This document shows, one piece after another, positions 49,260 through 57,839 of a stretch of 64,000 bases of DNA. The notes beneath the pieces were generated by a model, which was not told the DNA's origin, did no database searches, and saw only the letters and a program-made list of their open reading frames with translations. Every line of letters begins with the position of its first letter. Position 1 is the stretch's first letter. A program made the position numbers and the translations under genes. Origin of the DNA: CAVIQK01 sp963644945 (GTDB lineage: Bacteria; Bacillota; Clostridia; Christensenellales; DTU072); assembly GCA_963644945.1 (NCBI GenBank), contig CAVIQK010000006.1, positions 41,576 through 105,575 on the forward strand. Reading direction: 5' to 3'.

Positions 49260-50630
49260 TTGACAAAAAGACGTTTTCTCCAAGGTTTATTTTTAATATT
49301 TTTCATGGTAACTCTGCTTACCATGTTGTTTGCGTGCGAAGAAACAACGGAGCCCCTTACCGAAGTCGCTATCGACTCGATGGAATCTTTTAGTAATCTT
49401 CCCGAAAACATTGATAAAAATACAACGTTTGTTATCAAAAACGATTTATCATCTACCGATTTCACACCGTTATCCCTTGAAAAAGATGGCGCTTTTCAAG
49501 GCATCATAGACGGACAAAACAAGACAGTAGAGTTGACGATAAAAGACAAAAACTTGTCTATTTTTGCAATGTTCGGTTATGCCAAAAATTTGACGGTCAA
49601 AGACCTTACATTGAAATTTGTCGTTGACGATTCTTGTAAATTGGCTACGCATAAGACGGTTATTGCATCGCTTGTAGCCAATGCTATCGACAATGTCACA
49701 ATCGACAACGTCAATGTCGAATTTAGCGTTTCCCCTCAAATGACACTCAAAGAATATTATATTGACGACGAACCCGATCCTAGATATTCATCCGAAAACA
49801 GTGTCTATTTTGGCGGAATGGTAGGTATTGCCGGCGGAAAAACCACAATCCAAAATTCAAAAATCAATCTCACGATAAATCAAGAAGACAAAGAGTACAA
49901 CTCGTTCAACGGCAAAAATATGTATAGAAAAGAAATTTTTGCAGGCGGTGTAGTTTCCACGTCATCCGTTGCTTCTAACCTCGAAATTAAAAACGTAGAA
50001 GTCGAAAATTTCGCATTTACCGGAAAGAGTGAAGACGTCTTTTTAGGCGGAATCATCGCCCTTTCAAAAGATGCTCTAATTACCGACTCCAATGTGACTT
50101 CATACAGTTTTTCCATAGGTTTTTCCAACAAATTGACCGTAGGAGGAGCCGTAGGAGAAGGTTATAAGACGACACTTAAAAACCTAAGTCTTACAGGGAA
50201 TATAGATCTCGATGCCCTAGAAAACGATTCTGACAAGACCTACATTAGTTTAGGAGGCATCGGCGGATATTTTTACGCACCCTTATCTCCTACATACCAA
50301 AACGATTCTATCGCCGAGAACATAACATCTTCAATTACTGCCGACGCATCATACGTAGTCACAGCGGATGCAAGATTTTCTTATGGCTTCGGAATAATAG
50401 AAAATGCAAGTTTTTCGGATTCCACGCTTCTAGGCACCCTTACCAACGTCATAAAAGACGACGATAGACTTATGTCGCAAGTCGGCGACTCGTTCGGAGA
50501 AGCAAGAGGCAGTGCCGTCGTTAAAAATATCACCGACCAAGCCAACGAAAAATATTCTTCGAGTATCGTGACCGAAATGCGCCAAAACGAAGGCGAAACA
50601 CAAAAAACATATCTGCCCCGCATATCGTAA
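49260..50630 (+). CDS. Surface lipoprotein with predicted right-handed beta-helix
   Basis: 456 aa; start is a TTG with AAGGTGAT upstream. Signal peptide ends in lipobox MLFAC (Cys25). The body repeats a short coil pattern: hydrophobic-N-hydrophobic turns such as LTVKDLTLKF, VTIDNVNVEF, TTIQNSKINL, LEIKNVEVEN and TTLKNLSLTG, each about 20-40 residues apart, as in pectate-lyase-type parallel beta-helices. No catalytic residues recognisable. Nine bases downstream of the hydrolase gene, so part of the same transcript. Likely surface glycan binding or adhesion. Confidence 0.83.
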   Translation: MTKRRFLQGLFLIFFMVTLLTMLFACEETTEPLTEVAIDSMESFSNLPENIDKNTTFVIKNDLSSTDFTPLSLEKDGAFQGIIDGQNKTVELTIKDKNLSIFAMFGYAKNLTVKDLTLKFVVDDSCKLATHKTVIASLVANAIDNVTIDNVNVEFSVSPQMTLKEYYIDDEPDPRYSSENSVYFGGMVGIAGGKTTIQNSKINLTINQEDKEYNSFNGKNMYRKEIFAGGVVSTSSVASNLEIKNVEVENFAFTGKSEDVFLGGIIALSKDALITDSNVTSYSFSIGFSNKLTVGGAVGEGYKTTLKNLSLTGNIDLDALENDSDKTYISLGGIGGYFYAPLSPTYQNDSIAENITSSITADASYVVTADARFSYGFGIIENASFSDSTLLGTLTNVIKDDDRLMSQVGDSFGEARGSAVVKNITDQANEKYSSSIVTEMRQNEGETQKTYLPRIS

Positions 50631-50666
50631 GTTTAAAATATATTATATATATCGGTATGCCATTTG

Positions 50667-50695
50667 TTGACAGAAACATTTTTAGGGAATAAAAT
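50667..50695 (+). promoter_or_regulatory. Promoter for thrS
   Basis: TTGACA (50667-50672), 17-base spacer, TAAAAT (50690-50695). Start predicted near 50702, so the leader is only about 26 bases; no T-box riboswitch is possible here although many Firmicutes thrS genes have one. Confidence 0.75.
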
Positions 50696-50727
50696 TATCA
50701 ATAGAAAAATTATAAAGAGGCACAATT

Positions 50728-52650
50728 ATGATTAAAATAACACTACGTGACGAAATCAAAGAGTACGAAAGTGGCGTGACTCCTGCAAATATCGCAGAAA
50801 GTATCTCTCCCGATCTTGCAAGAATGGCACTTGTTGCCAAAGTTGACGGCAAAGTCGTCGATTTAAGCACCCCCATTACAGAAGATGCTACCGTCGAAAT
50901 CTTGACATGGAAAGACGACGAAGGCAAGAAAACATATCGTCACACTACATCGCATATTTTGGCACAAGCAGTCAAAAGAATTTATCCTACGGCAAAACTT
51001 GCAATAGGCCCCGCAATTCAAAACGGTTTCTATTACGATTTTGATTTTAAGACACCTATAGATTCATCTGCATTGTCGGCAATAGAAGACGAAATGAAGA
51101 AGATCGTCAAGCAAAATCTTAAAATCGAAAGATTTACTTTGACAAAAACAGAAGCCCTTTCCGTAATGAAAGACGAGCCTTACAAAAAAGAACTCATCGA
51201 GTCGATTCCCGACGGTGAAGAAATATCTTTCTATCGTCAAGGCGACTACGTAGATCTATGCGCAGGTCCTCACCTTCCTTCGACATCTTACGTCAAAGCA
51301 TTCAAATTGACATCGGTTACCGGTGCATATTGGAGAGGCGACGAGAAAAACAAGATGCTCACACGTATTTACGGTACGGCGTTCAACAAGAAGTCCGAAC
51401 TTGAAGAATATGTCCAACAACAAGAAGAAGCCAAAAAGAGAGACCACAACAAACTCGGTAGAGAATTAGGCTATTTCATGACCGACGAAAACATAGGTCA
51501 AGGACTCCCCTTGCTTATGCCTAAAGGAGCAAAATTATTCCAAATTCTCAATAGATTTGTAGAGGACGAAGAAGCCAGAAGAGGTTATGTTCTTACCAAA
51601 ACGCCTTACATGGCAAAGAAACAACTCTATCAAATATCCGGTCACTGGGATCACTATCAAGACGGAATGTTCATTTTCAAGACAGGCGACGAAACCCTTG
51701 CTCTCCGTCCTATGACTTGTCCTTTCCAATACACCATCTACAACAACGGAATGAAGTCATATAGAGATCTTCCAAAACGCTATGGCGAAACATCTATACT
51801 ATTTAGAAACGAGGCATCGGGCGAAATGCACGGCCTTATAAGAGTCCGTCAATTCACGTTGTCCGAAGGACATATTATATGTATGCCTTCCCAACTCGAA
51901 CAAGAATTTTCAGGATGCTTGAACCTTGCAAAATACATGTTAAAGAGCGTAGGACTTGACCAAGACGTTTCATATCGTTTTTCACGTTGGGATCCCAACA
52001 ACACCGAAAAGTATATCAACGATCCCGAGAAATGGGCATATGCAGAAGGTGAAATGGAACGTATTTTGAACGATCTCGGAGTCGAATATGTTACAGGAAT
52101 AGACGAAGCCGCTTTCTACGGACCGAAACTTGATATTCAAATTAAAAACGTGTACGGCAAAGAAGACACCCTTATTACGATACAAGTCGATATGTTCTTG
52201 GCAGAGCGTTTTGACATGGCATACATTGACGAAAACGGCGACAGAGTCCGTCCGTACATCATACACAGATCCTCCCTCGGATGCTATGAAAGAACAATGG
52301 CACTCCTTATCGAAAAATATGCAGGCGCCCTTCCCGTATGGATGGCACCCGAACAAGTTAGAGTGTTATCTCTTACCGAAAGAACCGAAGAAGATGCAAA
52401 ACAACTTAAAGAAGAACTTTTATCAAAAGGCTTACGTGCAGAAATAGACGTAAGATCCGAAAAAATCGGTTACAAGATAAGAGAAGCCCAAATGGACAAA
52501 ATACCTTATATGATTATTATCGGCGACAAAGAAAAAGAACAAGGTGTTGTAGCCGTTCGTTCCAGAAAGAACGGAGATCTCGGCACAATGACCGTTCAAG
52601 AATTCTATGCACTGATCAAAAAAGAAATTGACGAAAAACAAACCAATTAG
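50728..52650 (+). CDS. thrS: Threonine-tRNA ligase
   Basis: Charges tRNA-Thr; 640 aa with all domains. N-terminal TGS domain (1-61), editing domain with HTTSH and VDLCAGPHLPST (zinc-like H-x3-H and C-x3-H), class-II catalytic core with LRPMTCPFQYTIYNNG, ETSILFRNEASGEMHGLIRV and EGHIIC holding the zinc ligands Cys, His and His, then the anticodon-binding domain from about 530. RBS AAAGAGG. The MTCPFQ version of motif 2 differs from the E. coli type but is common in several lineages. Followed 9 bases later by transketolase, so likely one transcript. Confidence 0.96.
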   Translation: MIKITLRDEIKEYESGVTPANIAESISPDLARMALVAKVDGKVVDLSTPITEDATVEILTWKDDEGKKTYRHTTSHILAQAVKRIYPTAKLAIGPAIQNGFYYDFDFKTPIDSSALSAIEDEMKKIVKQNLKIERFTLTKTEALSVMKDEPYKKELIESIPDGEEISFYRQGDYVDLCAGPHLPSTSYVKAFKLTSVTGAYWRGDEKNKMLTRIYGTAFNKKSELEEYVQQQEEAKKRDHNKLGRELGYFMTDENIGQGLPLLMPKGAKLFQILNRFVEDEEARRGYVLTKTPYMAKKQLYQISGHWDHYQDGMFIFKTGDETLALRPMTCPFQYTIYNNGMKSYRDLPKRYGETSILFRNEASGEMHGLIRVRQFTLSEGHIICMPSQLEQEFSGCLNLAKYMLKSVGLDQDVSYRFSRWDPNNTEKYINDPEKWAYAEGEMERILNDLGVEYVTGIDEAAFYGPKLDIQIKNVYGKEDTLITIQVDMFLAERFDMAYIDENGDRVRPYIIHRSSLGCYERTMALLIEKYAGALPVWMAPEQVRVLSLTERTEEDAKQLKEELLSKGLRAEIDVRSEKIGYKIREAQMDKIPYMIIIGDKEKEQGVVAVRSRKNGDLGTMTVQEFYALIKKEIDEKQTN

Positions 52651-52659
52651 GAGTTAAAT

Positions 52660-53478
52660 ATGGATCTAAAACTTCTCGCATCAAAAATTAGAGCAGACGT
52701 AATAGTCGCTCTCTACAATGCAGGTGGCGGACACGAAGGCGGATGTATGTCGTCTGCCGACTTGTTGGCGGCACTTTACGGAAAACTCATGAATGTCGAT
52801 CCCAAAAATCCCGAAAAAGTCGGTAGAGACAGACTCATAGTTTCCAAAGGCCATATCGGTGTAGCCGTATATGCCGCACTTGCCGAAACAGGTTTTGTTG
52901 ACAAACAAGAATTCCTTACCACTGTCAACAAAAACGGCACCCACTTCCCTTCGCATTGTAATGCACAAAAGGTAAGCGGTGTAGATTTTTCTACCGGATC
53001 TTTAGGACAAGGATTTTCAGTCGCTTGCGGTGTTGCTCTCGGCTCAAAACTAGCCCAAGATAATGCAACCATATACACTTTGGTAGGCGACGGCGAATGC
53101 CAAGAAGGTCAAGTGTGGGAAGCAGCCCTATTTGCCGCACAACATCGTCTATCCAATCTTATCGGTTTTGTTGACGACAACGGCGCACAAATCGACGGAG
53201 AAACCAAGGACGTTTGCAACATGGGCGACCTTCATAAGAAATTCCAAGAATTCGGTTGGGAAACCGTCACTGTTGACGGAAGCAATCCCGACGAAATCGT
53301 CAAGGCTGTCGAAAATCTCAAAAAATCAAATTCCGATCAACCCAAAATGGTTATATTAAAAACAACCAAAGGACACGGAGTATCTATTTCCGAAGGGAAA
53401 AAACATAAATGTCACCACATGGTTATTACCGAAGAAATGAAAAATACAGCATTAAAGGAGTTGGGTATAAATGAATAA
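52660..53478 (+). CDS. Transketolase, N-terminal (thiamine diphosphate) subunit
   Basis: Split transketolase of the non-oxidative pentose phosphate pathway; 272 aa, only the TPP-binding half. TPP motif GDGECQEGQVWEAALFAA then DDN about 27 residues after GDG; VSKGHIGVAVYAAL with catalytic His; SHCNAQKVSGVDFSTGSLGQ. The C-terminal half is the next gene, overlapping by 8 bases. Two-gene transketolases are common in Firmicutes and archaea, so this is not a broken gene. RBS TTAGGAG. Confidence 0.94.
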   Translation: MDLKLLASKIRADVIVALYNAGGGHEGGCMSSADLLAALYGKLMNVDPKNPEKVGRDRLIVSKGHIGVAVYAALAETGFVDKQEFLTTVNKNGTHFPSHCNAQKVSGVDFSTGSLGQGFSVACGVALGSKLAQDNATIYTLVGDGECQEGQVWEAALFAAQHRLSNLIGFVDDNGAQIDGETKDVCNMGDLHKKFQEFGWETVTVDGSNPDEIVKAVENLKKSNSDQPKMVILKTTKGHGVSISEGKKHKCHHMVITEEMKNTALKELGINE

Positions 53479-54418
53479 TCAATACGAAAATGTAGAATTA
53501 CGCAAAGTTTTAGCCGAACTACTTGATGAAGAAATGTCCAAAAACGATAAAATCGTAGTGCTTGATGCCGATTTAGGTGCAAGCATGGGGACAATGTATC
53601 TCAGAGAAAAATATCCCGACAGAATGATCGAAGTCGGTATTGCAGAGCAAAATATGACATCGATTTCTGCAGGACTTGCGAGTTACGGATATCTTCCCTT
53701 TATGTACTCTTTTGCACCTTTTGTCACAAGAAGAGTTGCCGACCAAATAGCCGTATCTATTGCTTACAACAAGCAAAAAGTCGTTATCGTCGGTACCGAT
53801 CCCGGAGTGACGGCAGAAATGAACGGTGGCACTCACATGGCATTCGAAGACGTAGCAATGATGAGAAGTTTTCCGGATATTCTTATATTCGAACCGTCCG
53901 ATGCTTTAGAATTAAAAACAGCCTTCCAACAAATCAAAGACTGGAAAGGCATGGTTTATATTCGTCTTGCAAGAAAGATCCAACCTGCGGTTCATAATGA
54001 CGGATACGAAGTAAAACTAGGCAAAGCCGATGTAATCAAACAAGGCAAAGACGTAACACTGTTTGCGACCGGAATAATGGTCAACGAAGCGCTCAAAGCG
54101 GCAGAGATATTGAAAAACGAAAACATCGATGCCGAAGTCGTCAATATTCACACCGTCAAACCTATTGACGTTCAAGGAGTTGTCGCTTCCGTAAAGAAAA
54201 CAGGTTGTGCGGTAACTTGCGAAAACCACTCTTTATACGGTGGACTTCGCAGTGCGATTACAGAAGTCTTGTCCGAAAATTGTCCCGTTCCTACCGAGTC
54301 GGTCGGCGTATTGGATAAATTAGGAGAAGTCGGCAAGATGGCATATCTCAAAACAGTGTACGGAATGACTGCGGAAGATATTGCCGAAAAAGCCAAAAAA
54401 GCCATATCAAGAAAATAA
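53471..54418 (+). CDS. Transketolase, C-terminal subunit
   Basis: 315 aa, pyrimidine-binding and C-terminal domains. VLDADLGASMG at the start, catalytic Glu in VGIAEQNMTSISAGLAS, YSFAPFVTRRVADQI, and GTDPGVTAEMNGGTHMAFED. The C-terminal half is related to deoxyxylulose-phosphate synthase/transketolase C domains. The start lies within the end of the N-terminal subunit gene, preceded by AAAGGAG, so both subunits should be made in equal amounts. Confidence 0.94.
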   Translation: MNNQYENVELRKVLAELLDEEMSKNDKIVVLDADLGASMGTMYLREKYPDRMIEVGIAEQNMTSISAGLASYGYLPFMYSFAPFVTRRVADQIAVSIAYNKQKVVIVGTDPGVTAEMNGGTHMAFEDVAMMRSFPDILIFEPSDALELKTAFQQIKDWKGMVYIRLARKIQPAVHNDGYEVKLGKADVIKQGKDVTLFATGIMVNEALKAAEILKNENIDAEVVNIHTVKPIDVQGVVASVKKTGCAVTCENHSLYGGLRSAITEVLSENCPVPTESVGVLDKLGEVGKMAYLKTVYGMTAEDIAEKAKKAISRK

Positions 54419-54440
54419 TTCTAAAAAGAATAAAAATCAC

Positions 54441-54469
54441 TTGACGGGTTTTCTATATTAAAGTATTAT
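54441..54469 (+). promoter_or_regulatory. Promoter for infC-rpmI-rplT
   Basis: TTGACG (54441-54446), 17-base spacer, TATTAT (54464-54469). Start predicted near 54476, giving a leader of about 110 bases. Confidence 0.75.
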
Positions 54470-54475
54470 ATTAAA

Positions 54476-54586
54476 GCAAAGTAGAAGCAATTCTCACCTT
54501 ACGCTATGCGAAAAGGTACAAAACTTACCAAGTTTTTTAGAGAGATGTGCTTTTACTGCACATCTTTTTTATTGGAGGTATATTGC
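54476..54586 (+). ncRNA. infC leader (L20-type) with attenuator
   Basis: The leader contains AGAAGCAATTCTCACCTTACG and GCGAAAAGGTAC, which can pair (ACCTT/AAGGT), as in leaders of infC-rpmI-rplT operons that are repressed by L20 in Bacillus, followed by a strong terminator hairpin just before the ribosome-binding site. The antiterminator was not worked out in full. Confidence 0.6.
54543..54570 (+). terminator. Attenuator terminator in the infC leader
   Basis: AGATGTGC (54543-54550) and GCACATCT (54558-54565) stem, 7-base loop, TTTTTT. Lies between promoter and ribosome-binding site, so it is a regulated (leaky) terminator for infC. Confidence 0.85.
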
Positions 54587-55099
54587 TTGTTTAAGGAACT
54601 ACAAATAAATGAGCAGATCAGAGACAAAGAAGTTCGTCTATTGGATGAAAACGGTCAACTTGGCATTGTTACGATACAAGAAGCCAAGAGAGTGGCAGCC
54701 GAAAGAGGTTTAGACCTAGTTAAAGTTTCGCAATCTACACCGCCTGCATGCAAATTGATGGACTACAGCAAATATCGCTATGACTGCATCAAAAGGGAAA
54801 AAGAGCAAAAGAAGAACCAAAAGGTTACAGAAGTCAAAGAAACACAACTTTCCCCCACAATCGATGTAGGCGATATCAATGTAAAAGCCAAAAGAACAAG
54901 AGAGTTCGTAGAGGCGGGCAACAGAGTAAAAATCGTAGTCAGAATGAAAGGTCGTCAACAAGCCCACCCCGAAATCGGCATGGAAGTTATAAAAACATTT
55001 ATAGATAAACTTTTAGATGTCGCAATTCTTGAAAAACCTCCGGTACACGAAGGACGTAATATAACAGCATTTGTTGCGCCAATACCGCAAAAAAAATAA
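54587..55099 (+). CDS. infC: Translation initiation factor IF-3
   Basis: 170 aa. The start is a TTG at 54587, eight bases after GGAGG (54574-54578), giving FKELQINEQIRDKEVRLLDE after the initiator, the normal IF-3 N-terminus; a longer open frame from 54506 runs through the leader terminator and is rejected. Non-canonical starts are typical for infC because IF-3 itself disfavours them, giving autoregulation. N-terminal domain 1-75, linker, C-terminal domain ending HPEIGMEV and PPVHEGRNITAFVAP. Confidence 0.95.
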   Translation: MFKELQINEQIRDKEVRLLDENGQLGIVTIQEAKRVAAERGLDLVKVSQSTPPACKLMDYSKYRYDCIKREKEQKKNQKVTEVKETQLSPTIDVGDINVKAKRTREFVEAGNRVKIVVRMKGRQQAHPEIGMEVIKTFIDKLLDVAILEKPPVHEGRNITAFVAPIPQKK

Positions 55100-55125
55100 T
55101 AAAATCAACATAAGGAGATATAGTT

Positions 55126-55326
55126 ATGCCTAAAATGAAATCACACAGTGGTGCTAAAAAGCGTTTCAGACTTACAGCCAACGGCCATCTGAAAAGATAT
55201 AAGCAAAACAAGAGCCACATTCTTAACAAGAAAAACTCAAAAAGAAAAATGAATTTGAGACATGCGACTTTGGTCAATAAGACTCAAGAATCGACACTCA
55301 AGAATATGATTTCCGGCCAAAAATAG
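55126..55326 (+). CDS. rpmI: 50S ribosomal protein L35
   Basis: 66 aa, very basic. MPKMKSHSGAKKRFRLTANG is the standard start. RBS AAGGAGA. Middle gene of infC-rpmI-rplT; 26 bases after infC and 12 before rplT. Confidence 0.97.
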   Translation: MPKMKSHSGAKKRFRLTANGHLKRYKQNKSHILNKKNSKRKMNLRHATLVNKTQESTLKNMISGQK

Positions 55327-55338
55327 GAGGTTGAAGCA

Positions 55339-55689
55339 ATGAGAATTAAAAGAGCTGTCAATGCAGTAAAGAAAAGAAGAACAATATTAAAGAGAGCCAA
55401 AGGATATTTTGGAGCCAAATCAAAACTTTATCGTGTTGCTCGTCAACAAGTTATGAAATCCGGCCAATATGCATTTGTCGGAAGAAAACTCAAAAAACGT
55501 GATATGAGAGGACTATGGATTGCTCGTATCAATGCAGCCGCACGTCTCAACGATTTAAGTTATTCACGTCTTATGCATGGACTTAAAGTTGCCGGTATCG
55601 ACCTCAACAGAAAAGTTCTTGCAGACATCGCAGTCAATGACAGTGCAGCATTTACCGCACTTTGTGACGAAGCGAAGAAAAGTCTTTAA
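55339..55689 (+). CDS. rplT: 50S ribosomal protein L20
   Basis: 116 aa, basic RNA-binding protein, needed for 50S assembly and likely repressor of its own operon through the infC leader. Contains RIKRAVNAVKKRRTILKRAK and RGLWIARINAAARLND, typical of L20. RBS TAGGAGG. Overlaps the next gene by one base. Confidence 0.97.
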   Translation: MRIKRAVNAVKKRRTILKRAKGYFGAKSKLYRVARQQVMKSGQYAFVGRKLKKRDMRGLWIARINAAARLNDLSYSRLMHGLKVAGIDLNRKVLADIAVNDSAAFTALCDEAKKSL

Positions 55690-56429
55690 TGGTTACCAAA
55701 TTATCGAAAGATAATCAAAAGGTCAAATTCGTCCGTAGCGTAACCCAGTATAAGAAAACTCGCAACGAAAACGATTTATTTACAGTGGAGGGGGCGACGC
55801 TTTTCAAAGAGACGCCCTCTTTCTTAATTAAAGAAGTCTATGTAAGAGAAGGAGACATTGATCTTCTAACTCTTGCAGAAGAAAAATCTGAAAATGTTTA
55901 TACGTTAGACGAAACTGCTTTCAAGTCAATATCGGATGTAGTTGCGCCTTCGGGTATTCTAGCGCTAGTGCAAAAACCCGTCAAAAACAGTATCTATGGC
56001 AACAAAATCATGGTATTAGACGGTATTCAAGATCCCGGTAATGCCGGCACAATAATTAGAAGTGCGGCGGGATTTAAGTACGATACCGTAATACTCGTAG
56101 ATTCTGTCGAAGCGTTTTCACCTAAAGTTGTGAGAAGTTCCATGGGAGCAATTTTTAAGGTTTCAATACAAGAATTATCTCGTCAAGAAGCCATAAATAA
56201 TTTAAGTAAATATCCTATTTTTGCACTTGATATGGACGGAAAAGATATTAGAAATTTTGATTTCCCGGGTGCTTTTGCCCTTGTAGTCGGCAATGAAGCA
56301 CAAGGCATTTCCGAAGAGTTTATCTCTAATTCTAAACAAACTCTTTCGATAAAATCACAAGGAATAGAATCACTCAATGCGAGTGTTGCGGCAAGTATCG
56401 CAATGTTTGCATCAACAATCAATCAATAG
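55689..56429 (+). CDS. TrmH/SpoU-family RNA 2'-O-methyltransferase
   Basis: 246 aa. N-terminal substrate-binding domain (KFVRSVTQYKKTR, about 10-90) followed by a SPOUT trefoil-knot domain: motif 1 DPGNAGTIIRSAAGF (near 118), motif 2 ALVVGNEAQGIS and motif 3 SIKSQGIESLNASVAASI, which bind S-adenosylmethionine. Target is rRNA or tRNA ribose; the TsnR/RlmB type is a candidate. Position right after rplT in Firmicutes is common. One-base overlap with rplT. Confidence 0.92.
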   Translation: MVTKLSKDNQKVKFVRSVTQYKKTRNENDLFTVEGATLFKETPSFLIKEVYVREGDIDLLTLAEEKSENVYTLDETAFKSISDVVAPSGILALVQKPVKNSIYGNKIMVLDGIQDPGNAGTIIRSAAGFKYDTVILVDSVEAFSPKVVRSSMGAIFKVSIQELSRQEAINNLSKYPIFALDMDGKDIRNFDFPGAFALVVGNEAQGISEEFISNSKQTLSIKSQGIESLNASVAASIAMFASTINQ

Positions 56430-56439
56430 GAGGTTTTTT

Positions 56440-57156
56440 ATGTCAGGTCATAGCAAATGGCATAATATACAAGCAAGAAAAGGCAAATCCGATGCGGCAA
56501 GAAGTAATATTTTTACCAAAATCGGCAAAGAAATTCTCGTAGCGGTAAAATCCGGCGGAGCCAACCCCGATACCAACTCAAAACTTAGAGATATCATCGC
56601 CAAAGCAAAACAAAACAACATGCCCAACGATAATATTCAAAGAAGTATCAAAAAGGCAAGCGGCGAAGGAATGAACGTCAACTACGAAGAACTTACTTAT
56701 GAAGGCTACGGCCCCGGTGGAGTAGCGGTAATAGTTACGACTCTTACCGACAACAAAAACCGTACCGCAGGCGATATAAGACACTTGTTTGATAAACATG
56801 GCGGATCGCTAGGTGCAACCGGTTGCGTATCATACATGTTCAAGAAAAAAGGTGTAATCGTCGTAGATTTATCACAAGGCGATGAAGAATCGATTATGAT
56901 GGAAGCCTTGGAAGCAGGAGCAGAAGACGTCGTAACCGAAGAAGAAGTATATGAAATATATACCGCCCCCGGAGATCTCGGTTCGGTTAGAGAAACATTA
57001 GAAAAATCCGGCATCGAAATTATGTCCGCCGATATCGATATGATTCCCGACAACTATGCCGAAGTTACGGATGCTCAAATCGAAAGCGTAGAAAAACTTG
57101 TCGATGTACTGGAAGACAACGACGACGTTCAAAACGTTTATACCAATCTTCCCTAA
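56440..57156 (+). CDS. YebC/PmpR-family DNA-binding regulatory protein
   Basis: 238 aa from ATG 56440, 8 bases after TAGGAGG, giving the strongly conserved N-terminus MSGHSKWHNIQARKGKSDAA; a longer frame from 56377 is a shadow. Family members act as transcriptional regulators, and some have been linked to relief of ribosome stalling at proline stretches. Three-domain architecture with PNDNIQRSIKKASGE and YGPGGVAVIV intact. Followed by a terminator. Confidence 0.94.
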   Translation: MSGHSKWHNIQARKGKSDAARSNIFTKIGKEILVAVKSGGANPDTNSKLRDIIAKAKQNNMPNDNIQRSIKKASGEGMNVNYEELTYEGYGPGGVAVIVTTLTDNKNRTAGDIRHLFDKHGGSLGATGCVSYMFKKKGVIVVDLSQGDEESIMMEALEAGAEDVVTEEEVYEIYTAPGDLGSVRETLEKSGIEIMSADIDMIPDNYAEVTDAQIESVEKLVDVLEDNDDVQNVYTNLP

Positions 57157-57162
57157 ACTTGA

Positions 57163-57184
57163 AGAGACCGTATGGTCTCTTTTT
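57163..57184 (+). terminator. Terminator after the YebC gene
   Basis: AGAGACC/GGTCTCT 7-bp stem with loop GTAT and a T-run. The next gene's ribosome-binding site (TGGAGAA) follows within 10 bases, so read-through could also express it. Confidence 0.85.
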
Positions 57185-57198
57185 AATGGAGAAAAATC

Positions 57199-57591
57199 AT
57201 GAAAAATACATACGAATTTTTGAAAAAAGCAGGCACATATTATTTAGCAACAATAGACGAAGACAAACCTCGTGTTCGCCCCTTTGGTACGGTAAATATA
57301 TTTGATAACAAACTTTATATCCAAACAGGAAAATGCAAAGAAGTATCCAAACAAATTCATGCAAATCCCAATGTCGAGATTTGTGCCTTCATGGACGGCA
57401 AATGGCTAAGACTATCGGGACAACTTGTTGAGGATGACAGACGAGAAGCAAGAAAGAGTATGCTAGACGCATATCCCGAACTTCGCAATATGTATGCGGA
57501 AGACGATGGCAACACCGAGGTCTTTTATTTCGAAAATGCAACCTCAATAATTGCTTCTTTTACAGCCGAACCCCAAATAGAAAAGTTTTAA
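57199..57591 (+). CDS. Pyridoxamine 5'-phosphate oxidase-like (split barrel) protein
   Basis: 130 aa, FMN-binding split-barrel fold. AGTYYLATIDEDKPRVRPFG and KLYIQTGKCKEVSKQI are typical of the small PNPOx-like family, whose members bind flavin or F420 and usually have unknown substrates. No promoter is seen between the preceding terminator and the gene, so expression may rely on read-through. Followed by the palindrome copy 4 and a terminator. Confidence 0.86.
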   Translation: MKNTYEFLKKAGTYYLATIDEDKPRVRPFGTVNIFDNKLYIQTGKCKEVSKQIHANPNVEICAFMDGKWLRLSGQLVEDDRREARKSMLDAYPELRNMYAEDDGNTEVFYFENATSIIASFTAEPQIEKF

Positions 57592-57603
57592 TTTTTATTA
57601 AAT

Positions 57604-57623
57604 TTTGTATCTTGTGCTACAAA
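57604..57623. repeat. 20-bp palindromic element, copy 4
   Basis: TTTGTA, TCTTGTGC, TACAAA, beginning 13 bases after the PNPOx-like stop. Perfect 6-base arms at the same 8-base spacing as the other copies. Confidence 0.55.
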
Positions 57624-57625
57624 AA

Positions 57626-57661
57626 CACGATAGTAAATAAGCTTGCTATCGTGCTTTTTTC
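57626..57661 (+). terminator. Terminator after the PNPOx-like gene
   Basis: CACGATAG (57626-57633) and CTATCGTG (57646-57653), 12-base loop, followed by TTTTTT after one C. Confidence 0.85.
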
Positions 57662-57686
57662 TAATTAAATCGTCGGGAAAATATCC

Positions 57687-57696
57687 NNNNNNNNNN
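57687..57696. other. Assembly gap (10 N)
   Basis: A run of ten N in the intergenic space before pfkA. Ten N often stands for a gap of unknown length, so sequence, even genes, could be missing here. Confidence 0.98.
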
Positions 57697-57746
57697 ATTT
57701 TGACAAAAAAATTTACTAAAATTTTTCGATTTTTTTATTTTAACTA

Positions 57747-57775
57747 TTGAAATATATAATTCTCTATGATATAAT
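57747..57775 (+). promoter_or_regulatory. Promoter for pfkA
   Basis: TTGAAA (57747-57752), 17-base spacer, TATAAT (57770-57775) preceded by TGA (extended -10). Leader about 58 bases. Confidence 0.75.
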
Positions 57776-57839
57776 TACCACGAATTAGTATTTTGAATTA
57801 AGTGTCAACTTAATATCACTATGCTGTTAGGAGTCAAAA

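Noticed and set aside
50631..50727. T-box riboswitch upstream of thrS
   Set aside because: The promoter leaves a leader of only about 26 bases; no T-box sequence or terminator.
52660..54418. Frameshifted transketolase
   Set aside because: Each half has its own ribosome-binding site and natural domain ends; split transketolase is a normal arrangement.
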